The notes below the pieces were generated by a model. The model saw nothing but the letters and a program-made list of their open reading frames with translations, was not told the DNA's origin and did no database searches. A DNA stretch of 64,000 nucleotides from Oreohelix idahoensis. Taxonomy: Eukaryota > Mollusca > Gastropoda > Stylommatophora > Oreohelicidae. Within the stretch, counting starts at the first letter, position 1. Each line of letters begins with the position of its first letter. Below, one piece after another: positions 26,520 through 39,120 of this stretch. The stretch spans positions 1 through 64,000 of the forward strand of contig JAMPIV010014140.1 of the NCBI GenBank assembly GCA_024509875.1, read 5' to 3'. The position numbers and the translations under genes are program-made.

Positions 26520-26830
26520 AAAGTGAGGAATGCAGGAAGCGACCCATAGCTTGACTGCCTGCGTCAGGGTCAGCGAACCAGAGCTGACCAAGACTCTACT
26601 CCACCTCCACGTGGTGGTCCTGGAAACAGGCTGCATCACTGCAGTCTGGCTGAGGAGTAGGGATCGAAGAGGGAAGGCAAACCCGGTCCCAAAAAATGCC
26701 GTGCTGAAGTCGGATATGTCGGCCGAAAGGCACAAATACCGCAGCTTCGCTGTAAACTGACACAACGCAACCAACGTCCTTTTCAGGACGAACGAGGAAG
26801 AAGGAGGAAGAAGATTGAAATCTACACACA
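26520..26830 (-). repeat. Dispersed repeat family R2 (copy 2)
   Basis: The complement contains the family blocks in order (CTCGTTCGTCCTGAAAAGGACG, GCCTTTCGGCC, GACACATCCGACTTCA, GGGGACCGGGTTTGCC). It extends further, through CCACCACGTGGAGGTGGAGT and GCTCTGGTTCGCTGACCCTG, into a segment shared with 39000-39115. Confidence 0.8.
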
Positions 26831-26889
26831 AACACGAAGACCAGCCAGAACGATAGACTAGAGAAGAGAAAACTGCCAAGACTGATTCC

Positions 26890-27800
26890 TGCTTACATGC
26901 ATGCCGGGCAGACTTGCTTCACTAAGTCGAGTCAAAATCTGGCTTGTATTAATCTTAGAGGGTATGTAAACTTACTATAAATAATTGTGAAACTATTATC
27001 ACTTTTAGGAGTTTGGTTTTAATATGACTATATCATGTATAATGATTGTATTTTATAGTATCATGTATAATGATTGTAATTCCTGGTATGACTGCTGAAG
27101 AAGGAAACCCCCTGAAAATAACCTACACCTGTATATAATTAATAGCACTTTAAGATTTTAGTTTTACTATGACTGTATAATGTATAATGATTAAATTTTA
27201 TGAAATCAGGTATAATGATTGTATTTCCTGGTATGATTGATGAAGAAGAAAACCAACTGAATATAACCTAACAGTCCTTGTTAAGACTTATATAACTCCA
27301 ACCTGAATATAACCTAACAGTCCTTGTTAGGACTCATATAACTACAACAGTATTGTTAGGATATTTTACCAGCCAGTATAGCACTTATCAGAGATGGCCT
27401 AGTATATTATAGGTGAAAGGAAACGGTTGCATCATACCTAGGGTACACATTATTATATGTATTCATGTATTTAATTATTAGAAAGAATGTTTTGCAAGTA
27501 GACACCTGTCGTGTCTAGCTATTGCTAAATCATACTGAGCCATGTTGTCATTCATCCTACAAGCAGACACCTGAGACACGCTCATCTCATATACACTAGG
27601 GATAGGTGGGCTTGATGACATAAATTAGCCCCTATTTATCCTTGTTACAGGTTTATTCGTGTCATCAAACCTGAGATCGTATGTTCAGGTCAATCCTGCT
27701 GCCTGGAACTTCGCAGGAGCATAGTGGTTGTATCGGAGCTACATCCTTAGTCCCCCTCAGTCTTGGGTGGTCTAAAGCAACGATCATCAGCGAAGAAGTG
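26890..27800. other. No gene recognised; weak local repeats
   Basis: Between 27040 and 27360 short blocks recur (ATCATGTATAATGATTGTA; GAATATAACCTAACAGTCC). No domain-bearing frame. The last five bases (AAGTG, 27796-27800) are the left target duplication of element D. Confidence 0.55.
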
Positions 27801-29316
27801 TGTTGCGTGCATATTTTGACGCACATATTACAAAAATCGATATGGCTATTTAATATGGGAAAAATATAGACATTCATTCATTTGTGTATGAAAATGCTGT
27901 CTATGGTAAAAGCGAGAGAATCCATGTTTGATTCACACTTTTGATTATAGGAGTAATCGTTCTGGATATTGATCCGGCGCAAGGATATTGCGCTTACGTT
28001 TGTACTTATTTTTTAGGGCCAGAAAATATATTAATTTGCTTATTGTGTTTATGGCCTGAATTCATATGTATTACATATTATTAGTACAAATAGAATCAGT
28101 CCTATATTGTATATTTTGGATGGGTAGGAGGGACTAGATTCTTGTTATTCCGGTCTAGCGGAAGTATGAGTCGTCTTGACAAGTCGTGATGAGTTCCGAT
28201 GTACCGTGATAATGGCGGGTACGCACTTTTCAAAGGGCTGGTAGATTCTTAAGGAAATATGATTCATGAAGTGGTTTTCTTCTAAAGGAGATGGTATCTC
28301 TACTATAGTTTATGTTAGAGACTCTCCTAAGGTACGGTACAATGTATAATTCGGACTCCATGTATTGCCAGACCCTATTTTGATGATCTCATGTCGATTC
28401 GACCTAGATGGAACATTGTGCTTCGTATCGCTAGGGTCGTGTTTTGTATCGACGAAGATGACAGACTTTCCTGCAGCGGTTATGGCTACGTGAATTAACC
28501 TGATCACCGTAGAGCTGTATGGAAACATTTATGAAATCATTTATATACCCATTATAAATTAACTCTGGCTTATATTCTCCTTCCTATGAATGAGTGAACG
28601 ACAACTCAGGGAGGCGGCCATGTTAGATTTCGGTCATCATATGTTTTGATCACTGCCAAGAGAACAGATTATTTATCCTATTATCGGACAGTGACAGGGA
28701 GATCTCAATCTTGCTAGAAACCCCCTCTTTCGTGGTTTCATAATATATGCTACAAACTATGGACGTCAAGTAACTTTAGTTATTTACCGATCTGCCTTCA
28801 CTGACGCGTTTAGTCAGATAGGGGGATGCGGCCATAATGTATCATGACAATTGAACTTTTGATGTACTGCCCATTATTTCTGAATGTGTCATGACTTCAG
28901 ATCTGCTATGTATACCTACAAATTGATATGTCAACATACCATGATGTACTCGTATGTCCCAGTGTGTACGTCTGAATAAATTGAGTAAACAAAGATTCCA
29001 GCAGTCTGCATTGGTGCCTTGTAGACACAAGTGTATGAGTGGTTATATTGGTCAGCACACGAACAGTACACCATTCGCGGTAATCACACTCTACACTTCT
29101 ACTTCATACATACACCATCCTGCGTCGGTTGGAGTGACCAAGTTTAGGGCCTGCTTCCCCTGGAGCCTTTGCCTTCCCTAACTCAGGACTAGGGTGAGTT
29201 ACCCATTTACAGCTGGGTAGACTGGGGCATGCCTGATCTCAACAACACACCACTCTTCCTTACAGAGCATACAGACTGACACTTTACAGAGTGGAAAGAA
29301 GAAAAGAAACTTTACA
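27801..29316 (+). repeat. 5' LTR of element D
   Basis: 1,516 bp. Candidate TATA (TATATA, 28542-28547) and poly(A) signal (AATAAA, 28975-28980). A segment near 29125-29250 (GACCAAGTTTAGGG...TTGCCTTCCCTAACTCAGGA...TTTACAGCTGGGTAGACTG) belongs to repeat family R1. Confidence 0.95.
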
Positions 29317-29317
29317 G

Positions 29318-29335
29318 TGGCGAGCCAGATTCCTG
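29318..29335 (+). promoter_or_regulatory. Primer binding site region, element D
   Basis: TGGCGAGCCAGATTCCTGGG starts one base after the 5' LTR. It begins with TGG as expected, but I cannot assign the tRNA. Confidence 0.6.
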
Positions 29336-30618
29336 GGTCCAGCTTACGCAGTTTTTTGTGTTGAGAATCACAGTTTACAGCTGAAAGAACATTTGTTTGA
29401 ACACATCAACACCAGTAGGACAGCTATACAGTCGATGTCAGCTTGACCTGTATTACCGATAGGATGCTGTATCTAGGTCAGCGCTTGTTGACAGTTTTTC
29501 GCTGTACAGACAGTATTACACAGGACAGTGGTATCAAGTGTAGAAAATATCTGGAGCAGTATTGTTGACATTTCTCAACGTACAGAAGAATCACAGTGTT
29601 GTTGAACATAAAGTGCATAGTTCATCGTTGGATCTTCATATGCTCAACAGAGAAAAATTGACAGTGTAATAGTTTAAAATTAAATCTATTACTGAATAAA
29701 GTGGCAAGTTATTAGTATTAAAATAAACTGTGCCTGCTTTACAACACTATACCTGCAACACATTCCATTCATGACATAAATTATATTGTATGCTATATGC
29801 TATTTATGCTTACATGTTATTTGTTATGTATTAAATTAGTTTATGTTCTGTGTGACTAGTACAAGGTATGCCGAGTGACATTGGTCTGGTACTAGTATTC
29901 TATAGGTACACATTTTCTTAATTGGAAATTTGTTAGCAACAATTTGCTGCTATTTCTGTTAGTTGTGATGAGGTGTTCTTTTCTTCGTTGTTTTTGTTAA
30001 TAATTTTGTGTTCCTTAGTTTTGTTTGATTTGTTTGTATAATTGTAGGTCTCATCTTTTCTATATTTGATTTCTTTACACCCTTATGTTTATACACTGTG
30101 GCGTATTTGTCTTGTTATATTATGGCAGTTATCATCACGGTTTCTGTGATCATTTTTTTCATTTCTCCTATTTAATTTAATTTGATCTCTGCAAATGTGT
30201 TCATATTGTCTTTTCTTGTTTGTCCTTTGTAATGTCTTTAGTTGACATATGACGTATAGTGGTATACACTGATAGTATAGTACAGATCAGTACTTTATGA
30301 TTGTTATTGTTATAAAACAAAATGTACAAGACCTTTGTAAGGCTTGTCTCCCAAAGTGATTGGTAAAGGGAAATATTTTTTCCACAGGTACCCAAGTGAT
30401 CTTTGATTACATTGAGATATACAAGACCTTTGTAAGGCTTGTCTCCCACAGTATTTGAGATACAGTTATTGTTGTCCACAGGTACTCAAGTTATCATTGG
30501 TTATTATAAACCATACAAGTTTGGACTAAGACTAAGTCTATGGTATAGACTTGTCTCCCATTAAAGTGAAATAGGGTAATTTATTTACTTTTTCAGGTTT
30601 CTGATTTAAGAAGACAAT
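29336..30618 (+). other. Leader of element D, about 1.3 kb
   Basis: No coding frame. From about 30317 to 30560 a block (GACCTTTGTAAGGCTTGTCTCCCA...AGGTACCCAAGT) is repeated two to three times, ending just upstream of gag. The AAGGCTTGTCTC and CCTTTGTAAGG parts can pair locally. Confidence 0.6.
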
Positions 30619-32440
30619 ATGTCTACATTAGATTATTTCATTGCACAAGGAAAATCTCTTGATAAGACTGGAAAAGACTTAGAACAATGGGCTGTTGCTC
30701 AATATGACAAAGCATTAGCTGCAGAAGAGAAAAAAAAACTGCTGCTGCTGTTGAAGAAAGAAAAGCTGCTGCTGAGAAAAAAAAGCTGCGGCTGAGGAGA
30801 GAAAACTTCAAATAGAAGAAAAAAAAGCTGCTGCAGAAGAAAGGAAAGCTCTAGCTGAAGAAAAAAGATTAGAAAAAGAAGCTGATACTGCTGCTGAACT
30901 TAAGAAATTGCAGATGCAAGTGGAGGAAAGGAGATTTGAGGCAGAACAGAAGAAATTAGAAGCTGATGCAGAGCAGAAAAAATTAGAAGTTGCTGCAGAA
31001 CAGAAAAAATTAGAAGTTGCTGCAGAACAGAAAAAATTAGAAGTTGCTGCTGCTGCAGAACAGAAAAAATTAGAAGTTGCTGCAGAACAGAAAAAATTAG
31101 AAGTTGCTGCTGCTGCAGAACAGAAAAAATTAGAAGTTGCTGCTGCTGCAGAACAGAAAAAAATTAGAAGCTGCTGCTGCTGCAGAACAGAAAAGATTAG
31201 ATAGAGAAGCTGAAGAGAGAAAAGCAATAAGAGAACATGAGTTTGAATTAGAGAAATTAAAATTGACATGTATGAGTAATGTTAATCAGGCATCTGGTGG
31301 TAATGGTAAACCCTTTGTGTACAAGGTCAAGGTACCAGCGTTTAACCCTACCAGTGATGACATAACATTTTGGCTTTCTAGATTTGAACGGGCTTGTCGA
31401 TCTCATAATGTTGACAAATCACAGTATGTGAATCAGTTGTCTGAAAATCTAAAAGGGGAGTCTCTGAGTAAGTTATATTTTGTTGAAGAGGCCGACAAAG
31501 ATAATTATGATGCTGTTAGGGCAGCTTTGATAAAGAGATATCAGCTGTCTGAAGAAGGTTACCGTCTTTTGTTTAAAACAATGAGACCTGAGGTAGGTGT
31601 AGAATTCTCAGATTTCATCTCAAAAGCACGAATTACACTTTCACGATGGATTGAATTATCCAAAACAGAGAAAACATTTGATGGTCTTACGGATTTATTG
31701 CTAAGAGACAAGGTCATGTCTTCTGTAAATAAATCATTCCTAGAGTTCTTACATGAGCGTAAACCTGGTACAATAAAGCAAATGGAAGAATTTTGTGACC
31801 AGTATGCCACGGCACACCCTGACATGATTCTTAGTAACTCTAACATTAAAGAGAGTATGCCAGTTGCTTCGGCAACAGAATATAATCAGAATTACTCACA
31901 CAAATTCCAAGGAGCTAAAAATAAATTTGATAAAAAGGTTAATTGGAATAAGTATCAAAACCAAGATAACCGCTCAAATCAGAGTTCTTCTTCGAAGAAC
32001 TGGAATCGGGCTGATAGTCCTCGACACGCGAGGGGTACCCATAATGTTAGAAATTCTCGGAAAGGGAGTAGCTATAGGAACTACCCAAGTGCTTCATGGA
32101 GACAAAAGAAACAATATTACAGGGATACTCAATATAACGAGCATGATGATTATGATCATGAATATTATGATTCAAACCCAAATAGGGGTTATAACAGAGG
32201 CAATAATAATTATAGAGACAATTATAACCGAGGTAGATCACAACACAAAAGACATGGTAAATCGTATTACCAGGCTAACTCTGCACAACAGGAGTTCCAC
32301 GACACCGATAATCAGAATAATGATAAAAAAGACTCCAACAGTGTAGCAAATTCCGCTTTCGATTTTGCTAGAGCATCTGAGTGTTCGCAATGCAAAACAT
32401 TATTCGATCCAACCACAGTGTCTACTTTAAGCTGCGGTCA
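30619..32440 (+). CDS. gag: gag of element D (coiled coil, SCAN-like capsid, Arg/Asn/Tyr-rich tail), interrupted
   Basis: ATG 30619 starts MSTLDYFIAQGKSLDKTG. The frame then passes through A-rich homopolymers and changes more than once. An Ala/Glu/Lys coiled coil follows (30900-31250), built from 27-bp (9-residue, KLEVAAEQK) units, some lengthened to 11 residues by GCT insertions. An A7 run near 31158 again shifts frame into the long frame 31137-33596. The capsid part has FWLSRFERACRSH and a helical SCAN-like segment (31560-31830). The tail (about 31900-32290) is rich in Asn, Tyr, Arg and Gly (RGYNRGNNNYR), with no CCHC knuckle. A Cys cluster CSQC...SCGH follows at about 32382-32440. Confidence 0.82.
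30940..31205. repeat. 27-bp coding minisatellite in element D gag
   Basis: About eight copies of a unit containing GCAGAACAGAAAAAATTAGA with variable GCTGCT insertions. Copies encode the coiled coil. Confidence 0.92.
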
Positions 32441-32790
32441 CCCGCTTCCCGCTCTCCATGCGTCAATTGCGCATAATGGAAGGGGTGCTCTTGTCTTTAA
32501 TAGGGGCCTAATAGATGGTACTCCGGTATCAATTCTTTTCGATTCGGGGTGCACTACCATTGGAGTGAGGCAATCACTCGTAAATCCTTCTCGAGCTACA
32601 GGCAATATAGTCAAATGTGTAACATTTGGTGGCACATTGGAGAAGTACTCCACTGCCATTATCAATATTGCTACGCCTTTCTTTACAGGAGAGGTGCAAG
32701 CATGTCTCTTGCCGAATCCGATCGCTGATCTTATCATCGGTCGCATTCATGGAGTGAAAGAATGCACTCCACAGCAAATTTCTAATTGGG
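32441..32790 (+). CDS. Aspartic protease domain, element D
   Basis: Lies inside the continuous frame 31137-33596. The active-site motif is ILFDSG (near 32533-32550), so DSG rather than the DTG of A and F. It is followed by the flap-like stretch and a hydrophobic ADLIIGRIHG block (about 32725-32755). It is fused to gag upstream and integrase downstream in one frame. Confidence 0.8.
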
Positions 32791-32879
32791 AAAATGTTAA
32801 TATGCAATCTGCTAATGCAGTAATCACTAGGGCTCAAGCTCTTAATATGCCACAATCTTCACATTCTGAAGATAATGAT

Positions 32880-34200
32880 GCGCAGATCCAAGATGATCCC
32901 TTGGAGATTTCCCACGATTCCTTTATCAAACAGCAGGAAGATGATCCTACTCTAAAGAAATTCTTTACTCTGGCAACAAAAGGTGATCCGAATAAGGATA
33001 CTAATCGTAAATCTTGGATTACGATGAAGAATGGCGTACTTGTACGTATGGTACAAGACTCCGCTAAGTCCATTCATTCTCAAATCCTTGTGCCTAAAAA
33101 TATGAGAGTTAAAATCTTACAGCACGCTCATGATTCGCAGTGTGCTGGACATATGGGTTTTTCCCGTACTAAAGCTAGAGTTCTTCAATCTTTCTTTTGG
33201 CCTGCTGTGAATAAGGACATACGAATCTATTGTCGATCTTGTAAAGTATGTCAAGAGATTAAATCCAGAGGTCCACGCCATGATGCACCTATTCAGGCTG
33301 CAGACATTCCCATTCGGCCATTTCAAAAAATGGCGATAGACATCATTGGTCCATTTAAGATAAAGTCTGCTAGAGGACACCAATTTATTTTGACGTGTGT
33401 TGATATGTGCACACGTTGGCCGGAGGCTGTTCCTCTAAAGAGCATAACTACTGCTGATGTCGCAGATGCTCTTTGGTTAATATTTTTCTCGTCTGGGGTT
33501 TCCAGCAGAAATATTATCCGACCATGGTACCCAACTCATATCGGATACCATGTCTCAAGTAATGTCGACTCTGAAGATAGAGAGATCGCTGAGTAGTATT
33601 TATCATCCTATGTCCAATGGGATGGTGGAACGTTTGAATAGAACTCTGAAAAACCTACTAGGTAAGATAACAGAAGATCATCCTCAGGATTGGGATAGGG
33701 TTTTACCCGCGGCTCTCTTTGCATATAGAGAGGTCGCCAACGAACATACAGGATTTTCTCCCTTTGAACTTGTCTTTGGCGCGAAACCGCGAGGTCCTAT
33801 GTCCTTACTTCATGATCTTATAACTGCTGATAATATTGTCGATGACACAAAATCCTCTTATGAATATGTCATCGCACTTAGACACAAGATTATTGAAGCA
33901 TGCAAATTGGCAACTGCTTCTTCTGAATTTGCGAAACAGAAGGCAAGGGAATTTGCCAATAAAAAGAGATGTTTGCGTCAACTTTGTCCAGGTGACAAAG
34001 CATTTGTCTTGCTACCTTGTAGGGAAAATAGACTTCTCATTTCTTGGAAAGGTCCGTACGATATAATATCAAAAGTTTCCGATGTTGACTATATCGTCGA
34101 TATTGACGGGAAGCGTAAAACCTTCCACATCAACATGCTCACGGAATTCCATGAACGTCCTGATTATTTACAACCTGTTTTCCAGGCAACGGACGATTTT
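32880..34200 (+). CDS. Integrase, element D, split by one frame change
   Basis: HHCC domain (HAHDSQCAGHMGF...CRSCKVCQ, about 33123-33255). First catalytic Asp is in MAIDIIGPF (about 33330). The frame 31137-33596 departs near 33490. The region of the second Asp is readable in the frame of 33550-34551, which continues with YHPMSNGMVERLNRTL holding the catalytic Glu, and WKGPYDII (GPY/F module, about 34045). All three catalytic residues are therefore encoded, across two frames. The same frame runs on into the start of RT, unlike A and F. Confidence 0.85.
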
Positions 34201-34299
34201 CCAGTCCAACATGGACAGTACTCATCTCTGTCAGTAATACAGGATGAGGAAACGAGTTTCTCGGATGTAAATTTACCTTTTCCAATGATTCCTCTTCAC

Positions 34300-35703
34300 T
34301 CTAATGAATCATGGAAAGATGTTGCAATTTCTCCAGAATTATCTCCAGGAGAGCAGAAACAAGTTTCTACTTTGTTAGAACAATTTCAGGATGTCCTTAC
34401 TGACATTCCTGGTCAAACGGATGTCATTCAACATGACATTATTCTTACTGACCATAGTCCTATAAGAGTCAGACCGTATCCTATCCCGATACATTTTCAA
34501 GCACAGGTAGAGAAAGAGTTAGATGAGATGATAGAGTTAAAAAATTATTGAACCATCCACATCAGCATATTCTTCGCCGATGGTTATAGTACGGAAAAAA
34601 GACAATAACATACGTCTTTGCGTGGATTATCGCAAATTGAATCAAGTGACTAAATTTGATGCGGAACCTATGCCTTTACTAGAAGAGCTACTTACGAGAC
34701 TATCGAATTCTCACTTCTTTACTAAACTCGATTTGTCTAAGGGATATTGGCAAGTTCCACTATCCGAACACGCCAAACCGTTTACTGCTTTTTCGACGCC
34801 TAGGGGTCTATTCCAATGGAATTTCATGCCTTTCGGTCTTATGAACGCCCTGCTACATTTGTACGCATGATGCGTCGAATCCTATCTCATCGCTCAGATG
34901 TCATTGCGTATCTTGATGACATCTGTCTTTTCAGTGATACTTGGAACGATCACTATAATGGTATAAATGAACTATTGTCTATCTTACGCGAGCATAACCT
35001 GACAGCGAAACCATCGAAAGCATGTATTGGTTTTAGCGAAATATCTTTCTTAGGACACCGTGTTGGTCATGGGTTCCTAAAAACAGAAGACCATAATACA
35101 AGTAAGATACTTAACATTTCTATTCCTAAGACTAAAAAGCAAGTACGAAGTCTCTTAGGCCTAATACAATTTTATGGACGATTCATCCCGAATCTGTCCT
35201 CCATTATGTCAACTCTTTCTTCCTTGCTAAAGAAAGGGTCTCCTAATGTAGTCCATTGGACTCAAGAATGTCAATCCTCTTTGGATAAGGTTAAAACTAT
35301 GTTTTCTACTTCACCTATCCTAGTATTGCCTTCTAAGGATAAGACATTTATTCTTCGTAGTGACGCTTCATCCACTGGGATTGGAGCTGCACTAATGCAA
35401 GAGTACTCTGGAACTCTGCATCCTGTGATGTATATTTCTCGGAAATTAAATGCCGCAGAGAAGAATTACTCGGTCCTAGACCGTGAATTATTGGCTATGG
35501 TTTGGTCAATCCTTAAACTGCAAAGATTTCTTCTGGGCGCGCATTTCATTGTGGAAACTGACCAGAAAGCTCTTACGGCTATTCAGAGTAAAAATCTGAA
35601 GAGCGCGAGATCAACGCGATACGCGATTGCTCTACAGCCATTTCATTTTTTCGGTGCGAGCTATCCGTGGGTCAGAAAATGTGATGGCAGATATTTTGTC
35701 TAG
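34300..35703 (+). CDS. Reverse transcriptase-RNase H, element D, in three frame segments
   Basis: Segment 1 (to 34551) ends in RT fingers after VRPYPIPIHFQ. Segment 2 (34580-34870) has RLCVDYRKLNQVT, KLDLSKGYWQVPL and MPFGLMNA. Segment 3 (34816-35703) has YLDDICLFS (catalytic DD), then FLGHRVGHG and RSLLGLIQFYGRFIP. RNase H has LRSDASSTGIGAAL, VLDRELLAMVWS and VETDQKAL. The breaks lie in an A-run near 34543 and a C-run near 34849. No integrase follows. Confidence 0.9.
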
Positions 35704-36129
35704 ATGCCCACATGATTCATAACTGTTATACAACTTTGATACAGTTGTTTCTATGTTGAAATGTGTACACATATGTAATATATCATATATTGATTGTAAC
35801 ACTACTTAGCGGTTCATTGATATTTATTCACCGCTGATCTTTCAATGTTTTTCGTCTTTGATGATCATGATGTTAAGATATCTTAGATGAAATTTATGTA
35901 TAAACTAATGTGGAAATTGTGTCATTGCTAAAATTGTAGTATGCGTTGGTGACACCTCTCTGGAAATATTTATACTTAGAGAAGTACTTTCTCTAAGGTC
36001 ATAAAACTTATGCTTATCATCTGCGCATTGTATTGGTGCGTTGTGAGCCTATTGTATGTTGCTCCTAGATGTATTTCAAAAAAAAAAAAAAGTACCATTT
36101 TTTTTTTTTCCCGAGGGGGTGTGGTAATC
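35704..36129 (+). promoter_or_regulatory. 3' untranslated region and polypurine tract, element D
   Basis: About 425 bp without coding capacity. It has A13 and T15 runs at about 36078-36109, then CCCGAGGGGGTGTGGTAATC against the 3' LTR. The purine tract GAGGGGGTGTGG is the likely plus-strand primer. Confidence 0.65.
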
Positions 36130-37648
36130 TGTTGCGTGCATATTTTGACGCACATATTACAAAAATCGATATGGCTATTTAATATGGGAAAAATATAGAC
36201 ATTCATTCATTTGTGTATGAAAATGCTGTCTATGGTAAAAGCGAGAGAATCCATGTTTGATTCACACTTTTGATTATAGGAGTAATCGTTCTGGATATTG
36301 ATCCGGCGCAAGGATATTGCGCTTACGTTTGTACTTATTTTTTTTAGGGCCAGAAAATATATTAATGTGCTTATTGTGTTTATGGCCTGAATTCATATGT
36401 ATTACATATTATTAGTACAAGTAGAATCAGTCCTATATTGTATATTTTGGATGGGTAGGAGGGACTAGATTCTTGTTATTCCGGTCTAGCGGAAGTATGA
36501 GTTGTCTTGACAAGTCGTGATGAGTTCCGATGTACCGTGATAATGGCGGGTACGCACTTTTCAAAGGGCTGGTAGATTCTTAAGGAAATATGATTCATGA
36601 AGTGGTTTTCTTCTAAAGGAGATGGTATCTCTACTATAGTTTATGTTAGAGACTCTCCTAAGGTACGGTACAATGTATAATTCGGACTCCATGTATTGCC
36701 AGACCCTATTTTGATGATCTCATGTCGATTCGACCTAGATGGAACATTGTGCTTCGTATCGCTAGGGTCGTGTTTTGTATCGACGAAGATGACAGACTTT
36801 CCTGCAGCGGTTATGGCTACGTGAATTAACCTGATCACCGTAGAGCTGTATGGAAACATTTATGAAATCATTTATATACCCATTATAAATTAACTCTGGC
36901 TTATATTCTCCTTCCTATGAATGAGTGAACGACAACTCAGGGAGGCGGCCATGTTAGATTTCGGTCATCATATGTTTTGATCACTGCCAAGAGAACAGAT
37001 TATTTATCCTATTATCGGACAGTGACAGGGAGATCTCAATCTTGCTAGAAACCCCCTCTTTCGTGGTTTCATAATATATGCTACAAACTATGGACGTCAA
37101 GTAACTTTAGTTATTTACCGATCTGCCTTCACTGACGCGTTTAGTCAGATAGGGGGATGCGGCCATAATGTATCATGACAATTGAACTTTTGATGTACTG
37201 CCCATTATTTCTGAATGTGTCATGACTTCAGATCTGCTATGTATACCTACAAATTGATATGTCAACATACCATGATGTACTCGTATGTCCCAGTGTGTAC
37301 GTCTGAATAAATTGAGTAAACAAAGATTCCAGCAGTCTGCATTGGTGCCTTGTAGACACAAGTGTATGAGTGGTTATATTGGTCAGCACACGAACCGTAC
37401 ACCATTCGCGGTAATCACACTCTACACTTCTACTTCATACATACACCATCCTGCGTCGGTTGGAGTGACCAAGTTTAGGGCCTGCTTCCCCTGGAGCCTT
37501 TGCCTTCCCTAACTCAGGACTAGGGTGAGTTACCCATTTACAGCTGGGTAGACTGGGGGCATGCCTGATCTCAACAACACACCACTCTTCCTTACAGAGC
37601 ATACAGACTGACACTTTACAGAGTGGAAAGAAGAAAAGAAACTTTACA
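36130..37648 (+). repeat. 3' LTR of element D
   Basis: 1,519 bp, near-identical to 27801-29316. Right target duplication AAGTG at 37649-37653. Confidence 0.95.
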
Positions 37649-37653
37649 AAGTG

Positions 37654-38289
37654 TTGTGTGCATCAATTAAGAAGGCCAGAACTGTTTTAAGAGATGAGTA
37701 CACATTAGTACTATTTCCGTCGGCAAGTGTAAGCAATTATCTGCCCATGAAGAAAAAGTGATTTTGCGTAATCAGAGACAAGATCACCAGCACAGCTGAT
37801 ATAATTTTCCTATAATTGATTAACAGCACAGCTGATATAATTTTTTCTATAATTGATTAACAGCACAGCTGATATAATTTTTTTCCTATAATTGGAAGGA
37901 CTTGTTGAAATATATATAAATATATATATCATCTGTAAACTTACAAATCCATTGCATTCCATCTTCCAACATCCACCCTTCAGCACAAGAGTAGATATTG
38001 TATATTCTTAATAAATGAGGAAATTGTATTTGAACTACTTGTCAAGTTTATAATTGTTAAGTGAAATCTGTTTCCTTGTTGCAATATCACAGTTAGTTAC
38101 CCAGCGAGTGGCATTTTATGACTGTCTCCACTCTACTAATTTTTCGAGATCAGATAATTCACAGTCGTAACTAAGTTACCAGTGGTTCTCTCATACACTG
38201 GGACTTCACCATGTTCCGGCAGAAATTCTATTTCTATATTTTTAGTACTATACTGATCCTATATACAATAAAAACCTCACGCTACACAC
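37654..38289. other. No gene recognised; threefold 37-40-bp repeat at 37790-37895
   Basis: CAGCACAGCTGATATAATTT plus CTATAATTGATTAA occurs three times in tandem, the copies differing by T-run length. The rest is unassigned. Confidence 0.7.
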
Positions 38290-38700
<411 letters not shown>

Positions 38701-38829
38701 TAATACTTAGCATAGACATTTGTCTCCTTTCAGTTTTGTGGTACAAGTTTGCGGTACAAGTTGCCAGCAGTCGACACGCTACACACAACATCAGACGGGT
38801 CTTGAAGACGGTTGATAACCTTCGTAGTT

Positions 38830-39120
38830 ACCTCAATTTTAATACTTCTCCTTCTTCCTCGTTCGTCCTGAAAAGGACGTTGGTTGTGTTGTGTCTGTTT
38901 ACACCGGAGCTGCGATATCTGCGCCTTTCGGCCGACACATCCGACTTCAGCACGGCATTTTTGGGGACCGGGTTTGCCTTCCCTCTTCGATCCCTACTCT
39001 CTCAGCCAGACTGCAGTGATGCAGCCTGTTTCCAGGACCACCACGTGGAGGTGGAGTAGGGTCTTGGTCAGCTCTGGTTTGCTGACCCTGACGCAAGCAG
39101 TCAAGCTATTGGTCGCTGAC
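38830..39120 (+). repeat. Dispersed repeat family R2 (copy 3)
   Basis: CTCGTTCGTCCTGAAAAGGACG through CGCTGACTGCATTCTC, the same order as the complement of 26530-26830. Confidence 0.8.

Larger units (their letters stand above)
27801..37648 (+). mobile_element. Element D: full-length Gmr1-like LTR retrotransposon, second family
   Basis: 9,848 bp with LTRs of about 1.52 kb (TGTTGC...TTTACA) and 5-bp TSD AAGTG (27796-27800 and 37649-37653). Order is gag - protease - integrase - RT - RNase H. The LTRs differ by about four substitutions and two small indels by eye, so this is the youngest-looking insertion. The coding region is broken by several one-base shifts, mostly in homopolymers. Protein sequence is clearly distinct from A and F. 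No envelope gene. Confidence 0.95.

Noticed and set aside
28310..28528. 72-codon antisense frame in the element D LTR (also 36641-36859)
   Set aside because: No recognisable features. Identical in both LTRs simply because they are copies.
31864..32346. 160-codon frame overlapping element D gag
   Set aside because: It is an Ile/Thr/Asn-rich shadow of the Asn/Tyr/Arg-rich gag tail in another frame.
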